From: Zhihengliuella halotolerans
Lineage (GTDB): Bacteria; Actinomycetota; Actinomycetes; Actinomycetales; Micrococcaceae
Assembly (NCBI RefSeq): GCF_004217565.1
Contig: NZ_SHLA01000001.1
Location: 3,472,001 to 3,536,000 of the forward strand
Length of the DNA stretch: 64,000 nt
Direction of reading: 5' to 3'
Shown here: one piece after another, positions 44,052 through 53,876 of the stretch
Position numbering within the stretch: the first letter of the stretch is position 1
Layout: every line of letters starts with the position of its first letter
The notes under the pieces: generated by a model
Seen by the model: only the letters and a program-made list of their open reading frames with translations
Told to the model about the DNA's origin: nothing
The model's database searches: none
Translations under genes and position numbers: made by a program

Positions 44052-45041
44052 TCACGTCAGGTGCCGGGTGGTTCCGCGGTCGGTCAGGACAGGCTGCAAC
44101 AGTCGCACCTCGGCGTCGTCGTCACCCAGCACTGTATCTACAGCGAGTCGGCCGATGCGCTCGGCCGGAAGGTCGATACCGGTCACGGGCCTGGCCAAGG
44201 CATCGATAACGCTGCCGGGCGCCAACGCGATCAGCGAGATATCTTCGGGCACCCTCAGACCGAGTGTCTGCAGGTGGGAGATGACGTGCGGGAGAGCGAC
44301 TTCATTGTGAACCATCAGCGCGGTGACCTCCGGCATGCGCTTCAGGACCGCGTCCACCGAGGCTGCCGCACCGGAACCCGAACTCGGCGTCGGCTGGTAG
44401 GTCCATTCCGCGTCGGCGGCGCGGCATGCCGTGCTCAGCCCGTGCAACATCCGGTCGGCATAAGAGGTGTGCCGCTTCCTGACTTCCTCCGGGGCGCCAA
44501 TCAGCGCGATACGGCGGTGGCCGCCCTCGATCAGGTGTTCCGCTGCACGTTGGCCGACCTTCTCGAAGTCCAGGTCGATGCAGGAGAGGCCGCGGGGGTC
44601 GTGGGGGAGACCGATCAATACCACGGGCTGGCGAACGGATTCGAGGGTCTCCAGGCGGGGGTCATCGGATTCGACGTCCATCACCACCAGGGCGTCCACC
44701 ATGGAGGTTTGAGCAGCGCGGGCAATGCTGTCGGCGTCGTCTTGTGTGAGCAGGAGGACGTCGTGATCGCGTTCGCGGGCGCGGGTGGCGATTCCTGCGA
44801 CGAACTGCAGGATGACGTTGACATCGACGCCGGCGCGCAGGGGAGCGACCAGCCCGATGATGTGCGTCTTCGACATGGCCAGCGCACGTGCTCCCGCGTG
44901 CGGCCGGTAGCCGAGCTTGCGGATTGCCTGCTCCACGCGCAGTCGGGTGTCGGCGGAGATGGTCCGTTTTCCGGAGAGCACGTAGCTCACGGTGGACATG
45001 GAGACGTTCGCCGCTTTCGCCACATCTTCGATGGTTGCCAT
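44052..45041 (-). CDS. LacI-family regulator of the xyloglucan locus
   Basis: A 329-residue repressor with an N-terminal helix-turn-helix and hinge (MATIEDVAKAANVSMSTVSY, then RTISADTRLRVEQAIRKLGY, about 1-58) and a periplasmic-binding-protein-like effector domain. Relatives bind a mono- or disaccharide inducer. It is divergent from the GH42-GH31-GH1 operon, and a LacI-type operator (45062-45074) sits between, consistent with autoregulation plus control of the enzymes. The same operator core recurs before the GH3, ABC and GH74 genes. The inducer is unknown; a xyloglucan disaccharide such as isoprimeverose would be logical. Confidence 0.92.
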   Translation of the reverse strand: MATIEDVAKAANVSMSTVSYVLSGKRTISADTRLRVEQAIRKLGYRPHAGARALAMSKTHIIGLVAPLRAGVDVNVILQFVAGIATRARERDHDVLLLTQDDADSIARAAQTSMVDALVVMDVESDDPRLETLESVRQPVVLIGLPHDPRGLSCIDLDFEKVGQRAAEHLIEGGHRRIALIGAPEEVRKRHTSYADRMLHGLSTACRAADAEWTYQPTPSSGSGAAASVDAVLKRMPEVTALMVHNEVALPHVISHLQTLGLRVPEDISLIALAPGSVIDALARPVTGIDLPAERIGRLAVDTVLGDDDAEVRLLQPVLTDRGTTRHLT

Positions 45042-45061
45042 GCGGACAGGATACCCCTCAA

Positions 45062-45074
45062 TCGAAACGCTTCA
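45062..45074. promoter_or_regulatory. LacI-type operator 3 (regulator / GH42 operon)
   Basis: TCGAAACGCTTCA lies 20 nt upstream of the regulator start and 59 nt before the GH42 start. It shares the TCGAARCGMTTC core with operators 1, 2 and 4. Confidence 0.75.
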
Positions 45075-45133
45075 ACGATTCTTCTGGCTGCCGTGCAGTC
45101 AGCGGACGCACGGCCGTGCCCGAGGAGGGACGT

Positions 45134-47275
45134 ATGACTGAGATCAACCGCTTCGCTAACCTGATTCAACGCCGGGGTCTCCTCTACGGGGCCGACTACA
45201 ACCCGGAGCAGTGGCCTGCGGACGTGTGGCCGCAGGATGCCCGGCTCATGCGCCAAGCGGGCGTGAACCTCGCCACCGTGGGGGTTTTTTCATGGGCGCG
45301 GATCGAGCCCGCACCGGGCGTCCGCGACTTCGCGTGGCTCGACGAGGTCCTGGACTGCCTGGGGTCCGCCGGAATCGGCGTCGATCTGGCGACCCCCACG
45401 GCCTCGCCGCCACCCTGGCTGGCGGAGCAGCACCCGTCGTCGCTCCCCGTCACCGAAGAAGGGGCAACCCTCACTGTCGGCTCCCGCAACCACTTCTGCC
45501 CCGGAGATCCGGCCTACCGTGCTGCGGCCCGTTCGATTGCCTCCGCCGTGGCTGAACGCTATGCAGAGCATCCGGCGGTAGAGATGTGGCACGTCGGCAA
45601 CGAGTACGGTCAGATGTGCTTCTGCGACCGTCAAGCGGAGCTCTTTCGAGAGTGGCTTCGGGACCGCTACAGCACCCTCGACCAGCTGAATTGCGCATGG
45701 GACACGACCGTGTGGTCTCAGGTGTATTCTGCCTGGTCAGCCATCAACGTCCCCCGAGCGGCGCCGTATCATCGCAACCCCGCGCAAGCGCTGGACTGGC
45801 GCCGGTTCTGTTCGGATCAACTGCTGGACTGCTACCGGGAGCAACGAGATCTCATCCGCGACATCGATCCGGTGCGCCCGATCACGACGAACTTCATGGA
45901 GTTCTTCGCGCATGCCGACTACCGGGACTGGGCGCCACATGTCGATGTGGTGGCTGATGACGAGTATCCGGATCCTGCGGACCCGCACGCGGCCAGCAGC
46001 ACCGCCCTGACGCAGGACCTCATGCGAAGTTTGCGTGCGGGACCGTGGATCCTGATGGAGCAGGCGGCCAGCGCGGTGTCGTGGCGCGGACACAACCTCG
46101 TCAAGAGCCCGGCACGTATGCGGCGAGACTCCCTTCAGGCCGTGGCCCGAGGAGCGGACGGGGTCTGCTTCTTCCAGTGGCGGCAGGCGCTCGCCGGGCC
46201 GGAGAGATTCCATTCGTCGATGCTCCCGCACGCCGGCGAGGACACGGAAGTGCACGCGGGCGTTCGTGAACTGGGTGCCGACCTCAAGTCGCTGGCAGGC
46301 ACCGCCGGCGAGCACAGCGCCGCACACACCGGAATCCTCTGGGATTGGCAGTCGTGGTGGACGGCGACGTTGCCCGCGCAGCCTACGGACCAGCTCGACC
46401 CCCTTGAGCAGACCCGCCGTTGGCATCGCTCGCTCTGGCGGCGGGGAATCGCAACCGACGTCGTCGCCCCGGACGCGGACCTGTCCGGGTACCGCCTCCT
46501 GATAGCACCCGCGCTGACGGCGCTCGAAGGGGCGGACGCGGATCGGCTGCAAGCGTGGGTAGGCAGCGGCGGCGTGCTGGTGACGGGGCCCTTCACCGCC
46601 GTGTGCGACGCGTCGACTCGGATTCACGCCGGCCGATTCCCCGCCCCTTTGGCCGCGCTGCTCGGCGCGTCCGGTGAGGAATACGTTCCACTGCCCGAGT
46701 CCGGGGCCGGCATCCGCTGGACACGTGCGCAGTATCGCGCTGAGTACGACCCGGTCCTGCACCTCGCGGAGGCTGACCGCGGGTCTCAGCCACGCGCCGT
46801 CGTCTTCGCGGAGCGATTTCGCACAGACGGGGCCGAGGTGCTCGCCGAGTTCGATGCGTCCGACGGCGGAGTCGCGGGAGCAGCCCTCACACGCAACGCG
46901 GTCGGAGATGGCGCGGCCTGGCACCTCGCGGCGGTGACGGACCAGCGCACGCTGGACGCCGTCCTGGCGGGGGCGGCTGCGGACGCCGACCTGCGTCGAT
47001 TCGACCTGCCCGACGGAATCGAAGTGGTCCGCCGTGGACGTGCGCTCTTCGTCCTGAATCACGCTGACGTCGGGCGGAGCGTGGAGCCGGGCGAACTCCT
47101 GGCCGCGCTCGGCGGCGAGACCTCGCCCCCTGTGGCGCATTGCCTCCTGACCGGACAGCAAGTCAGCGCTGCGGACGGAGAGATCGCGGTGGGGCGCGAC
47201 GACGTACTTGTTCTGGTTCCGGGCCGCGCGCCCGGAACCGCAGAGAATTCCAGAGATGAAGAGGTAACGCAGTGA
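45134..47275 (+). CDS. GH42 beta-galactosidase
   Basis: A 713-residue family 42 hydrolase. The N-terminal barrel begins LYGADYNPEQWP. The general acid/base is E157 in WHVGNEYG and the nucleophile E309 in WILMEQA. The trimerisation (Rossmann-like) domain includes YRLLIAPALTALEG, and a small C-terminal beta domain follows. There is no signal peptide. In the locus it would remove beta-1,2-linked galactose from xyloglucan oligosaccharides after GH95 has removed fucose. GH42 members vary in linkage preference, so the exact specificity is inferred. ATG 45134 follows GAGGAGGG by 5 nt. The stop overlaps the GH31 start. Confidence 0.92.
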   Translation: MTEINRFANLIQRRGLLYGADYNPEQWPADVWPQDARLMRQAGVNLATVGVFSWARIEPAPGVRDFAWLDEVLDCLGSAGIGVDLATPTASPPPWLAEQHPSSLPVTEEGATLTVGSRNHFCPGDPAYRAAARSIASAVAERYAEHPAVEMWHVGNEYGQMCFCDRQAELFREWLRDRYSTLDQLNCAWDTTVWSQVYSAWSAINVPRAAPYHRNPAQALDWRRFCSDQLLDCYREQRDLIRDIDPVRPITTNFMEFFAHADYRDWAPHVDVVADDEYPDPADPHAASSTALTQDLMRSLRAGPWILMEQAASAVSWRGHNLVKSPARMRRDSLQAVARGADGVCFFQWRQALAGPERFHSSMLPHAGEDTEVHAGVRELGADLKSLAGTAGEHSAAHTGILWDWQSWWTATLPAQPTDQLDPLEQTRRWHRSLWRRGIATDVVAPDADLSGYRLLIAPALTALEGADADRLQAWVGSGGVLVTGPFTAVCDASTRIHAGRFPAPLAALLGASGEEYVPLPESGAGIRWTRAQYRAEYDPVLHLAEADRGSQPRAVVFAERFRTDGAEVLAEFDASDGGVAGAALTRNAVGDGAAWHLAAVTDQRTLDAVLAGAAADADLRRFDLPDGIEVVRRGRALFVLNHADVGRSVEPGELLAALGGETSPPVAHCLLTGQQVSAADGEIAVGRDDVLVLVPGRAPGTAENSRDEEVTQ

Positions 47276-49629
47276 AATTCAGTGACGGATTCTGGCAGCT
47301 CCGACCGGGTGTACAAGCGCTCTACGGTCGGCAGACCTACGATGTGCAGCATGAAGGCGACACGCTGAATATCATCGTGCCCACCAAAGTGGTCGAGACC
47401 AGGGGAGACACCCTCAACCGGCCTGCTCTATCCGTGGTGCTGCACTCGCCCATGCCCGGCGTCGTCGGCGTGCGGATCGAGCATCACACCGGCGGCGACC
47501 GCAAGGTGGCGTTCGACCTGCCCGGCACGCGCGACAGCTCGGGGGCAGGACACGTGCAGATCGCCATGGACCAGGACGCTGCGCGCCTGGTGAGCGGAGA
47601 TGTCACGGCCACGGTGAGCCGTGGCGCGCCGTGGTCCCTCGTCTTTACGGACACCGAGACGGGGCGAGTCCTGACGTCCAGCGGTGACAAGTCCCTCGGA
47701 TACCTTCAGGTGGCGGCGAACGCGCCCGTGGACGGGGCGTTCGTCAGCGGCACCGACGGTTCCGTCGGCGGCGCCTACCTGCACGAGCAGCTGGCTCTGG
47801 GCGTTGGCGAACTCGTCTACGGGCTGGGGGAGCGATTCGGCCCGCTCGTCAAGAACGGCCAGAGCATCGAGGTGTGGAACGCGGATGCCGGCACCTCGAG
47901 TGAGCAGGCCTACAAGAACATCCCGTTCTACCTCACCAACCGAGGCTACGGCGTACTGGTCAATCATCCGGGGCACGTCTCGTTCGAAGTCGGCTCCGAA
48001 ACGGTAGAACGCGTTCAGTTCTCCGTAGCGGGAGAATCGCTCGAGTACTTCGTCATCGGCGGCGGTCAGCCGGCCGGTGTCTTGGATCGCTACACCGAAC
48101 TCACCGGCCGGCCGGCGCGTGTGCCCGCCTGGTCCTACGGTCTCTGGCTCTCCACCAGTTTCACGACGGACTACGACGAAGAGACCGTCACGGGTTTCAT
48201 CGAGGGGATGGCCGAGCGTGAGATCCCCCTGAGCGTCTTCCATTTCGATTGTTTCTGGATGCGCGAGTTCAACTGGTGCGACTTCGAGTGGGACCCCCGT
48301 GTGTTTCCGGATCCGGCCGGGATGCTGGCGCGTCTGCACGAGCGGGGGCTGCGTGTCTGCGTGTGGATCAATCCGTATATCGCCCAGCGATCACCGCTGT
48401 TCGACGAAGCCAAAGCCAACGGCTACCTGGTCCGCCGGACTGACGGTTCCGTCTGGCAATGGGACATGTGGCAAGCGGGAATGGCCCTGGTCGACTTCAC
48501 CAATCCGGCCGCCGTCACGTGGTACCAGGATCATTTGCGACGTCTGGTCGCCCAAGGTGTCGATTCGTTCAAGACCGATTTCGGCGAACGCATCCCCGTG
48601 GATGTCGACTACTTCGACGGCTCAGACCCGGAACGCATGCACAATCTCTACACGCAGCGCTACAACGAAGCGGTGTTCGAGGTCCTCGAGGAGGCTCGTG
48701 GTGCTGGCGAGGCGGTGCTGTTCGCGCGTTCGGCTACCACTGGTGGCCAGCGACTGCCCGTGCACTGGGGAGGTGACAACACATCGACGTTCGAATCAAT
48801 GGCGGAGACGCTTCGCGGCGGGCTCTCTCTCGGCCTCAGCGGGTTCGGCTTCTGGAGCCATGATATCGGCGGCTTCGAAGGCATGCCGGATGCCGGGGTG
48901 TTCAAGCGGTGGGTCGCGTTCGGCCTGCTCTCCAGCCACAGCCGGCTGCACGGATCTGAAAACTATCGCGTCCCCTGGCTGTTCGATGCCGCTGAAGGAC
49001 GCGACGAAGCAGATCCGTTGTCCGCAACGTCGGTCCTGCGCCGCTTCACGCAGCTCAAACTCGAACTGATGCCGTATTTGTTTGCAGCCGGAGAAGAAGC
49101 GCACCGGACCGGACTGCCGGTGATGCGACCCATGCAGGTCGCGTTCCCGGAGGACCCCGCAACGGCCTATCTCGAGCGGCAGTACATGCTGGGCCCGGAC
49201 CTGTTGGTTGCACCGGTCATGGACCCGTCCGGCGAGGTGGATTTCTATCTGCCGGCTGGACGGTGGACCAGCCTGCTCACGGGAGAAACGCGCGAAGGCG
49301 GGGCGTGGGTTCGAGAGCATCACGAGTTCGATTCGCTGCCGCTCTACGCACGCTCGGGGGCAGTGATCGCCACGTCGCCGGGTGCAGACCGGGCGGATGC
49401 TGACTGGCTTTCGGGCGTCACCTTGCGCATCTTCCCCGGCCCGACGACGGCGCGGCGCACCGTTGACGTGGTGAGCCCCGACGGCCAGCGGGAGACCTTT
49501 GAGGTGACGATCGAAGCGGGCCGCGTGGCGGTTCGAGGCGGGCAGGGAACCGGCACCGGTTTTAAGGTCCAACTGCCCGGGGCGGACCCCGTGGCTGCAC
49601 GTCATGGAGAGGTGGAGATTTCCCGGTGA
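47272..49629 (+). CDS. GH31 alpha-xylosidase, YicI type
   Basis: A 785-residue enzyme closely similar in layout to E. coli YicI, which releases alpha-1,6-linked xylose from the non-reducing end of xyloglucan oligosaccharides. It starts [13 protein letters not shown], a YicI hallmark. The xylosidase-specific stretch [17 protein letters not shown] is present (with the nearby CxxF features), the nucleophile is D436 in [10 protein letters not shown] and the acid/base D502 in HWGGDN, followed by [17 protein letters not shown]. The start is GTG, overlapping the GH42 stop by 4 nt; its own stop overlaps the GH1 start likewise. There is no signal peptide. This is the most diagnostic intracellular enzyme of the locus. 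Confidence 0.95.
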   Translation: MKFSDGFWQLRPGVQALYGRQTYDVQHEGDTLNIIVPTKVVETRGDTLNRPALSVVLHSPMPGVVGVRIEHHTGGDRKVAFDLPGTRDSSGAGHVQIAMDQDAARLVSGDVTATVSRGAPWSLVFTDTETGRVLTSSGDKSLGYLQVAANAPVDGAFVSGTDGSVGGAYLHEQLALGVGELVYGLGERFGPLVKNGQSIEVWNADAGTSSEQAYKNIPFYLTNRGYGVLVNHPGHVSFEVGSETVERVQFSVAGESLEYFVIGGGQPAGVLDRYTELTGRPARVPAWSYGLWLSTSFTTDYDEETVTGFIEGMAEREIPLSVFHFDCFWMREFNWCDFEWDPRVFPDPAGMLARLHERGLRVCVWINPYIAQRSPLFDEAKANGYLVRRTDGSVWQWDMWQAGMALVDFTNPAAVTWYQDHLRRLVAQGVDSFKTDFGERIPVDVDYFDGSDPERMHNLYTQRYNEAVFEVLEEARGAGEAVLFARSATTGGQRLPVHWGGDNTSTFESMAETLRGGLSLGLSGFGFWSHDIGGFEGMPDAGVFKRWVAFGLLSSHSRLHGSENYRVPWLFDAAEGRDEADPLSATSVLRRFTQLKLELMPYLFAAGEEAHRTGLPVMRPMQVAFPEDPATAYLERQYMLGPDLLVAPVMDPSGEVDFYLPAGRWTSLLTGETREGGAWVREHHEFDSLPLYARSGAVIATSPGADRADADWLSGVTLRIFPGPTTARRTVDVVSPDGQRETFEVTIEAGRVAVRGGQGTGTGFKVQLPGADPVAARHGEVEISR

Positions 49630-51101
49630 AGACTGAGTCGAGCAAGCAGCACACGGCGACCCCGCGTCAGGCACCTGAAGTGGCGAGTGAGTTCCCGGCG
49701 GGTTTCCTCATCGGTGCGGCGACGGCGTCGTACCAGATCGAAGGCGCCGTGCAGGAGGACGGGCGCATCCCCTCCATCTGGGACACGTTCAGCCATACCC
49801 CGGGCAAGACCTGGAACGGCGACACGGGGGATATTGCGGTGGATCACTACCACCGCTTCGAGCAGGATCTCGATTTGATGGCGGACCTGGGGCTGCAGGC
49901 ATACCGGTTCTCCATTGCTTGGCCACGCATTGTCGACGCTGACGGACAGACCAATCCCGCCGGCATCGACTTCTACTCGCGTCTTGTCGACGGACTGATC
50001 AGCCGCGGCATTCGTCCGATCGCCACGTTGTACCACTGGGACCTGCCCCAGCACTTGGAAGATGCTGGCGGATGGTTGAACCGTGAGACGGCGTATCGGT
50101 TTGCGGAGTACGCGGCTGAGATCGCCAAGGCACTCGGCGATCGGGTCCACACGTGGACCACGTTGAACGAGCCGTGGTGCTCTGCTTACCTCGGCTACGG
50201 CTCCGGGGCCCACGCGCCGGGGCTGGCTGACGGCGCGGCAGCACTTCGCGCCGTGCACCATTTGAATCTGGCGCACGGCTTGGCGGTCCCGCAACTCCGG
50301 CGGCATTCCAGTAACCGTCCCGCGGTCTCCGCCACGCTGAATTTCCATGTGGTCCGAGGCGACGATCAGGAGGCGTGCCGCCGAATAGATGCGCTGGCCA
50401 ACCGTGCGTTCACGGGCCCCATGCTGCGCGGCGAATACGACGCGGATCTGCTCGAAGACACTCGCGAGGTGACGGACTGGTCATTTGTGCAGGAGGGGGA
50501 TCTGGAACTCATCCACCAGCCGATCGACCTGCTGGGTGTGAACTACTATTCCACCGTCACAGTGCGGATGTGGGACGGCGAGGGGGAGCACGTCCGCAAT
50601 GACGGCCACAAGGATATGGGCGGGACTCCGTGGCCCGGCAGCGAGCATGTCGAATTCCTGGCCCAGCCGGGTCCGTTCACGGACATGGGTTGGAACATCG
50701 CACCGGACGGGCTCGAGGATCTGCTGGTCTCCCTTCACGAACGCTACCCGGAGCTGCCGCTCATGATCACCGAGAACGGTGCTGCTTTCCCGGACGTCGT
50801 CGCGACGGGGGAGGACGGTCCGTGCGTGCACGACGAGCTGCGGGTGGACTACTTGGTCCGACACTTTGCCGCCGCTCAAGCAGCTATCGCGCGCGGAGTC
50901 GACCTCCGCGGATATCTGGTCTGGTCCCTGCTGGACAATTTCGAGTGGGGCTTCGGCTACGCCAAGCGCTTCGGCATTGTCCGGGTGGACTACGAAACGC
51001 AGGAACGCCTCGTCAAAGACAGCGGTCACTGGTTGCGTCAGACGATCTCAGCACACCGTCAGCGCTCCGCACTCGAAGCTCCCACTGAGACAGACGCATG
51101 A
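49626..51101 (+). CDS. GH1 beta-glucosidase
   Basis: A 491-residue family 1 enzyme. Landmarks are [36 protein letters not shown], acid/base E182 in TTLNEPW, nucleophile E383 in [10 protein letters not shown] and [22 protein letters not shown]. It would hydrolyse the cello-oligosaccharide backbone once xylose is removed, yielding glucose. It has no signal peptide. The start is GTG 49626, overlapping the GH31 stop by 4 nt, so GH42, GH31 and GH1 are a translationally coupled three-gene operon. A very strong hairpin terminates it. Confidence 0.95.
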   Translation: MKTESSKQHTATPRQAPEVASEFPAGFLIGAATASYQIEGAVQEDGRIPSIWDTFSHTPGKTWNGDTGDIAVDHYHRFEQDLDLMADLGLQAYRFSIAWPRIVDADGQTNPAGIDFYSRLVDGLISRGIRPIATLYHWDLPQHLEDAGGWLNRETAYRFAEYAAEIAKALGDRVHTWTTLNEPWCSAYLGYGSGAHAPGLADGAAALRAVHHLNLAHGLAVPQLRRHSSNRPAVSATLNFHVVRGDDQEACRRIDALANRAFTGPMLRGEYDADLLEDTREVTDWSFVQEGDLELIHQPIDLLGVNYYSTVTVRMWDGEGEHVRNDGHKDMGGTPWPGSEHVEFLAQPGPFTDMGWNIAPDGLEDLLVSLHERYPELPLMITENGAAFPDVVATGEDGPCVHDELRVDYLVRHFAAAQAAIARGVDLRGYLVWSLLDNFEWGFGYAKRFGIVRVDYETQERLVKDSGHWLRQTISAHRQRSALEAPTETDA

Positions 51102-51131
51102 GCTGACGCGCAGGGGAGGCGATGCACCGCA

Positions 51132-51166
51132 CAGCGGCGGCCGGGCCTAGGGCCCGGCCGCCGCTG
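51132..51166. terminator. Strong bidirectional terminator between GH1 and GH74 genes
   Basis: A perfect 16-bp stem CAGCGGCGGCCGGGCC / GGCCCGGCCGCCGCTG with the 3-nt loop TAG, placed between convergent genes. Confidence 0.9.
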
Positions 51167-51178
51167 GTGTGCTCGGCT

Positions 51179-53659
51179 CTATTCGGAATTACCCATGATG
51201 ATCCCGCGGCCGTTAGTGCCGACGTAGACGCGGCCGAAGACATCCGGGTCGCCTTCAACCGCAGCGCCGATCCAGCCCCACTGGTTCTGGTCGTCATTGA
51301 TGCGGTTCCACGCGGATCCGCCGGTGGTTGAACGGAAGACCCCGCGCACGCCGTCGTGTTCGCCGACCACGAAGATCGTCGGCTCGCTCGAGCCCGGCGC
51401 CGCTTTGCCGTAGCCGACGGCGTCAGCTTCGTCGAAGCCTGGTGCCGGCGCCCATGTTTGACCGTGGTCCGTCGAGTGCCACAGGCCGTACGTGGTGTCC
51501 TCATCGGCTTTACCACCGGCGAACCAGAGCTCGCCGGCTGCCCCCGGCACCGCGCCGAAACGGATGTTGCCGGACGAAGGCAGTTGCGACGCGGCCGGAA
51601 CGCCGTTCCGGTTGGCCGCGGTGAACGTCTCGCCACTGTCGGTGGAGTAGTAGAACTCTCCGTCACCGTAGGCGTAGAGAAGTGAACCATCCATCCGGTC
51701 GCTTTCCACCCGAGACCCCGCTGGCAGAGAGTTGACGGCCTGCCACGTGGCGCCGTCGTCCTCGCTGCGCACCGGCGTGGCACCGTCGGGAGCCCATACG
51801 ACGACGTCGCCGTCCGCGTTGACGGTCACCGTCCCCGGGCCGTGGGCGCCAGCGATCGTGGCCCCGGAGTGCCACGTGTCGCCTTGGTCGCGTGACACCG
51901 CAGCGAGCTGCTGGCCGCTGCCGTCTGTTCCTGCGCGCACCAAGACGGTTTGGTCGAGCCCGGCTGCGTCGACGCTGGTTCCGCCGCCGAAGTACGGCCC
52001 GCTGAAGGACTGGGGGACGACAGAGACGTCGTCGTGCACGAATCCGCCGAGGTCGAGCATCGCTGAAACCAGTTCGACGTCGCCAGCTGGGGCGACGAGG
52101 TCCTGGATCGCCGTTTCTTCGATGCCGAAAGCTGCCGATTCCAAGTGGATACGTTCGCCGTCGTCCCAATCGAGAAGGTTCTCGGTGCGGAAGATGGTTG
52201 CTCCCGTGCCGTACATCGCCTCGTCGGGGTTGAAGGGGTTGATCTGCAGCGATTCCATCATCCAGCCCACCCTGGGTGAGGGTTGCACACCCGGGCCCGG
52301 GGCCGTGGGTTCACTGCCGAAGGTGAGCCAAGGGACACCATCGATGGACTGCGTGTACCGGGTGTTGATGGTCTGCTCGCCCGTCTGCGGGTCGGTTCTG
52401 AAGTCCCACAGCGGATCCCACGTGCCACCGCGGTCGGTGCTGCGGAAGATCAGGTTGTCCGGCCACCAGTGGATTTGCGAGGTGACCATCACGGTGCCCG
52501 GGTTGGTGCGGTCCAATGCGAGGCCGGCGAAGCCGAAGTCGGTGCCCGTGGGACGGTCCTGCGGGGTGATCTCCGTCCACGTTCCGTGGCTGATCGAATA
52601 CCGCCAGACCTCGCCGTCTGCGCCGTCGTAAGGGCCGGCCGTGTCACTTGTGGCGAGGTAGAGATCGTTATTCTCGGGGTCGATCAGGCCTTGATGGGGG
52701 AGGAACCCCTTGGGGGCGCCGTCGACTGGCTGCCACGTGGAGCCCGCGTCATCGGAGCGGTAGAGGATGTTGTCGGTGTCAGCTACCGCGGTGAAGAGTG
52801 TTTGCGTCGGGCCGCTGGCGCTGCTGTCTGCAGCGAAGGCGGTCCAGAGGACGCCCAGGTTGGACCGCAAGTAGGAGTTGTCCGAGTCGGGCTCGGGGAC
52901 GAAGTCTCCGACGTTGGGGAACGACTGGACCTGCGACCACGTGGCGCCGTAGTCCGTCGAGCGCCACAGGCCTTCACCTTCCTCAGCGCCGTAGTACAGG
53001 ACGCTGTTGTCTTGCGGGTCGATCTGCAGTCGCTCGCCGATCCCGCGGCCCGGCATGTTGCCGCCAACTTTGAAAGGCAGCGCCGTGCTCTCCCAGGTTT
53101 CGCCGTAGTCGTCGGACCGCAGAATGGCCCCGTTGTAGGGGTCCCATTCGTTGGTGTACATGCCGGTGGCGAGGTACACCCGGTTGGGTTCCACGGGGTC
53201 GGTGGCCAAGCTGAGGACGCCGAGCCGGTTCCATTCATCCCAGCCCAGATCGTCATTCAGCGGTATCCAGCGGTCTGTTGTGCGGTCGAGTCGGTAAGCA
53301 CCTCCAATGTCCGTCCGGGCGTAGACGAGGCCCGGCTCGGATTGGTTGTAGATAATGCCCGGGACAAAACCTCCGCCAGCGATCTCTACGTTGGACCACG
53401 TGTAATCCTGGCTGTTCTGGTTGTCTTTGCCTTGATGGGGCCGGCCGCGTTCTTTGGCGCGCGCGTGTCCGGGCGGGACAACCCGCCCGTTCGAGTGCGG
53501 GGGAGGTCCGGCATGAGCCGGTGGGGTTGTTCGTTCAGCCTGGTCCGGCCTCGCATGGGGCGGTCGCTCCGGCGGGGCTGCGAGAGCGGAGGCGGGAAGG
53601 CAGGCAACTAACGTCATGGCGCCGGCCAAGGGCAGGGCGATCTTCAATCGAGGGCGCAA
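51179..53659 (-). CDS. Secreted GH74 endo-xyloglucanase
   Basis: An 826-residue exported enzyme. The signal peptide (about 1-27, LPASALAA cleavage region) is followed by a 60-residue linker very rich in proline, histidine and arginine (APPERPPHARP..., PPAHAGPPPH). The double seven-bladed propeller starts YTWSNVEIAGGGFVPGI. The two catalytic aspartates are D117 in VYARTDIGGAYR and D536 in SAMLDLGGF. Repeated blade motifs such as RSDDYGETWE, RSTDYGATW and RSTDRGGTWD are evident. No carbohydrate-binding module or anchor is present, so the enzyme is probably released or held only by its linker. It cuts the glucan backbone of xyloglucan outside the cell and starts the pathway. It has its own promoter with a LacI operator. 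Confidence 0.95.
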   Translation of the reverse strand: MRPRLKIALPLAGAMTLVACLPASALAAPPERPPHARPDQAERTTPPAHAGPPPHSNGRVVPPGHARAKERGRPHQGKDNQNSQDYTWSNVEIAGGGFVPGIIYNQSEPGLVYARTDIGGAYRLDRTTDRWIPLNDDLGWDEWNRLGVLSLATDPVEPNRVYLATGMYTNEWDPYNGAILRSDDYGETWESTALPFKVGGNMPGRGIGERLQIDPQDNSVLYYGAEEGEGLWRSTDYGATWSQVQSFPNVGDFVPEPDSDNSYLRSNLGVLWTAFAADSSASGPTQTLFTAVADTDNILYRSDDAGSTWQPVDGAPKGFLPHQGLIDPENNDLYLATSDTAGPYDGADGEVWRYSISHGTWTEITPQDRPTGTDFGFAGLALDRTNPGTVMVTSQIHWWPDNLIFRSTDRGGTWDPLWDFRTDPQTGEQTINTRYTQSIDGVPWLTFGSEPTAPGPGVQPSPRVGWMMESLQINPFNPDEAMYGTGATIFRTENLLDWDDGERIHLESAAFGIEETAIQDLVAPAGDVELVSAMLDLGGFVHDDVSVVPQSFSGPYFGGGTSVDAAGLDQTVLVRAGTDGSGQQLAAVSRDQGDTWHSGATIAGAHGPGTVTVNADGDVVVWAPDGATPVRSEDDGATWQAVNSLPAGSRVESDRMDGSLLYAYGDGEFYYSTDSGETFTAANRNGVPAASQLPSSGNIRFGAVPGAAGELWFAGGKADEDTTYGLWHSTDHGQTWAPAPGFDEADAVGYGKAAPGSSEPTIFVVGEHDGVRGVFRSTTGGSAWNRINDDQNQWGWIGAAVEGDPDVFGRVYVGTNGRGIIMGNSE

Positions 53660-53740
53660 CAGGCACTCCTTCGGTGTCGCGTTGAGAACCGCCGGGAGCC
53701 AGCTGGTCTAGGCGCACGCCAGTACGTGGCAGTGGCGGAA

Positions 53741-53760
53741 CAACAGGTGTGTACCTGTTG
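53741..53760. repeat. Perfect inverted repeat in the GH74 5' region
   Basis: CAACAGGT-GTGT-ACCTGTTG is a 20-nt element lying just downstream of the predicted GH74 -10 box. It is unrelated to the LacI operator core, so it could bind a second regulator or form a 5' mRNA hairpin. Confidence 0.65.
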
Positions 53761-53767
53761 AAATCGA

Positions 53768-53797
53768 AACCTATCGAAGCGCTTCACCAATGGTCAA
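53768..53797 (-). promoter_or_regulatory. GH74 promoter with LacI operator 4 in the spacer
   Basis: On the minus strand TTGACC (53792-53797) and TAGGTT (53768-53773) are separated by 18 nt. The spacer contains the operator TGAAGCGCTTCGA (53774-53786), so a bound repressor would block RNA polymerase directly. A weaker half-match, TCGAAGCGTTACGA, lies upstream at 53831. Confidence 0.72.
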
Positions 53798-53876
53798 GAG
53801 TTTTTGTGACGTAGATCGCAGAAAACTGAATCGAAGCGTTACGACGTCGAGCGCGAGCGCGGGGTGTCGCAAGGAC

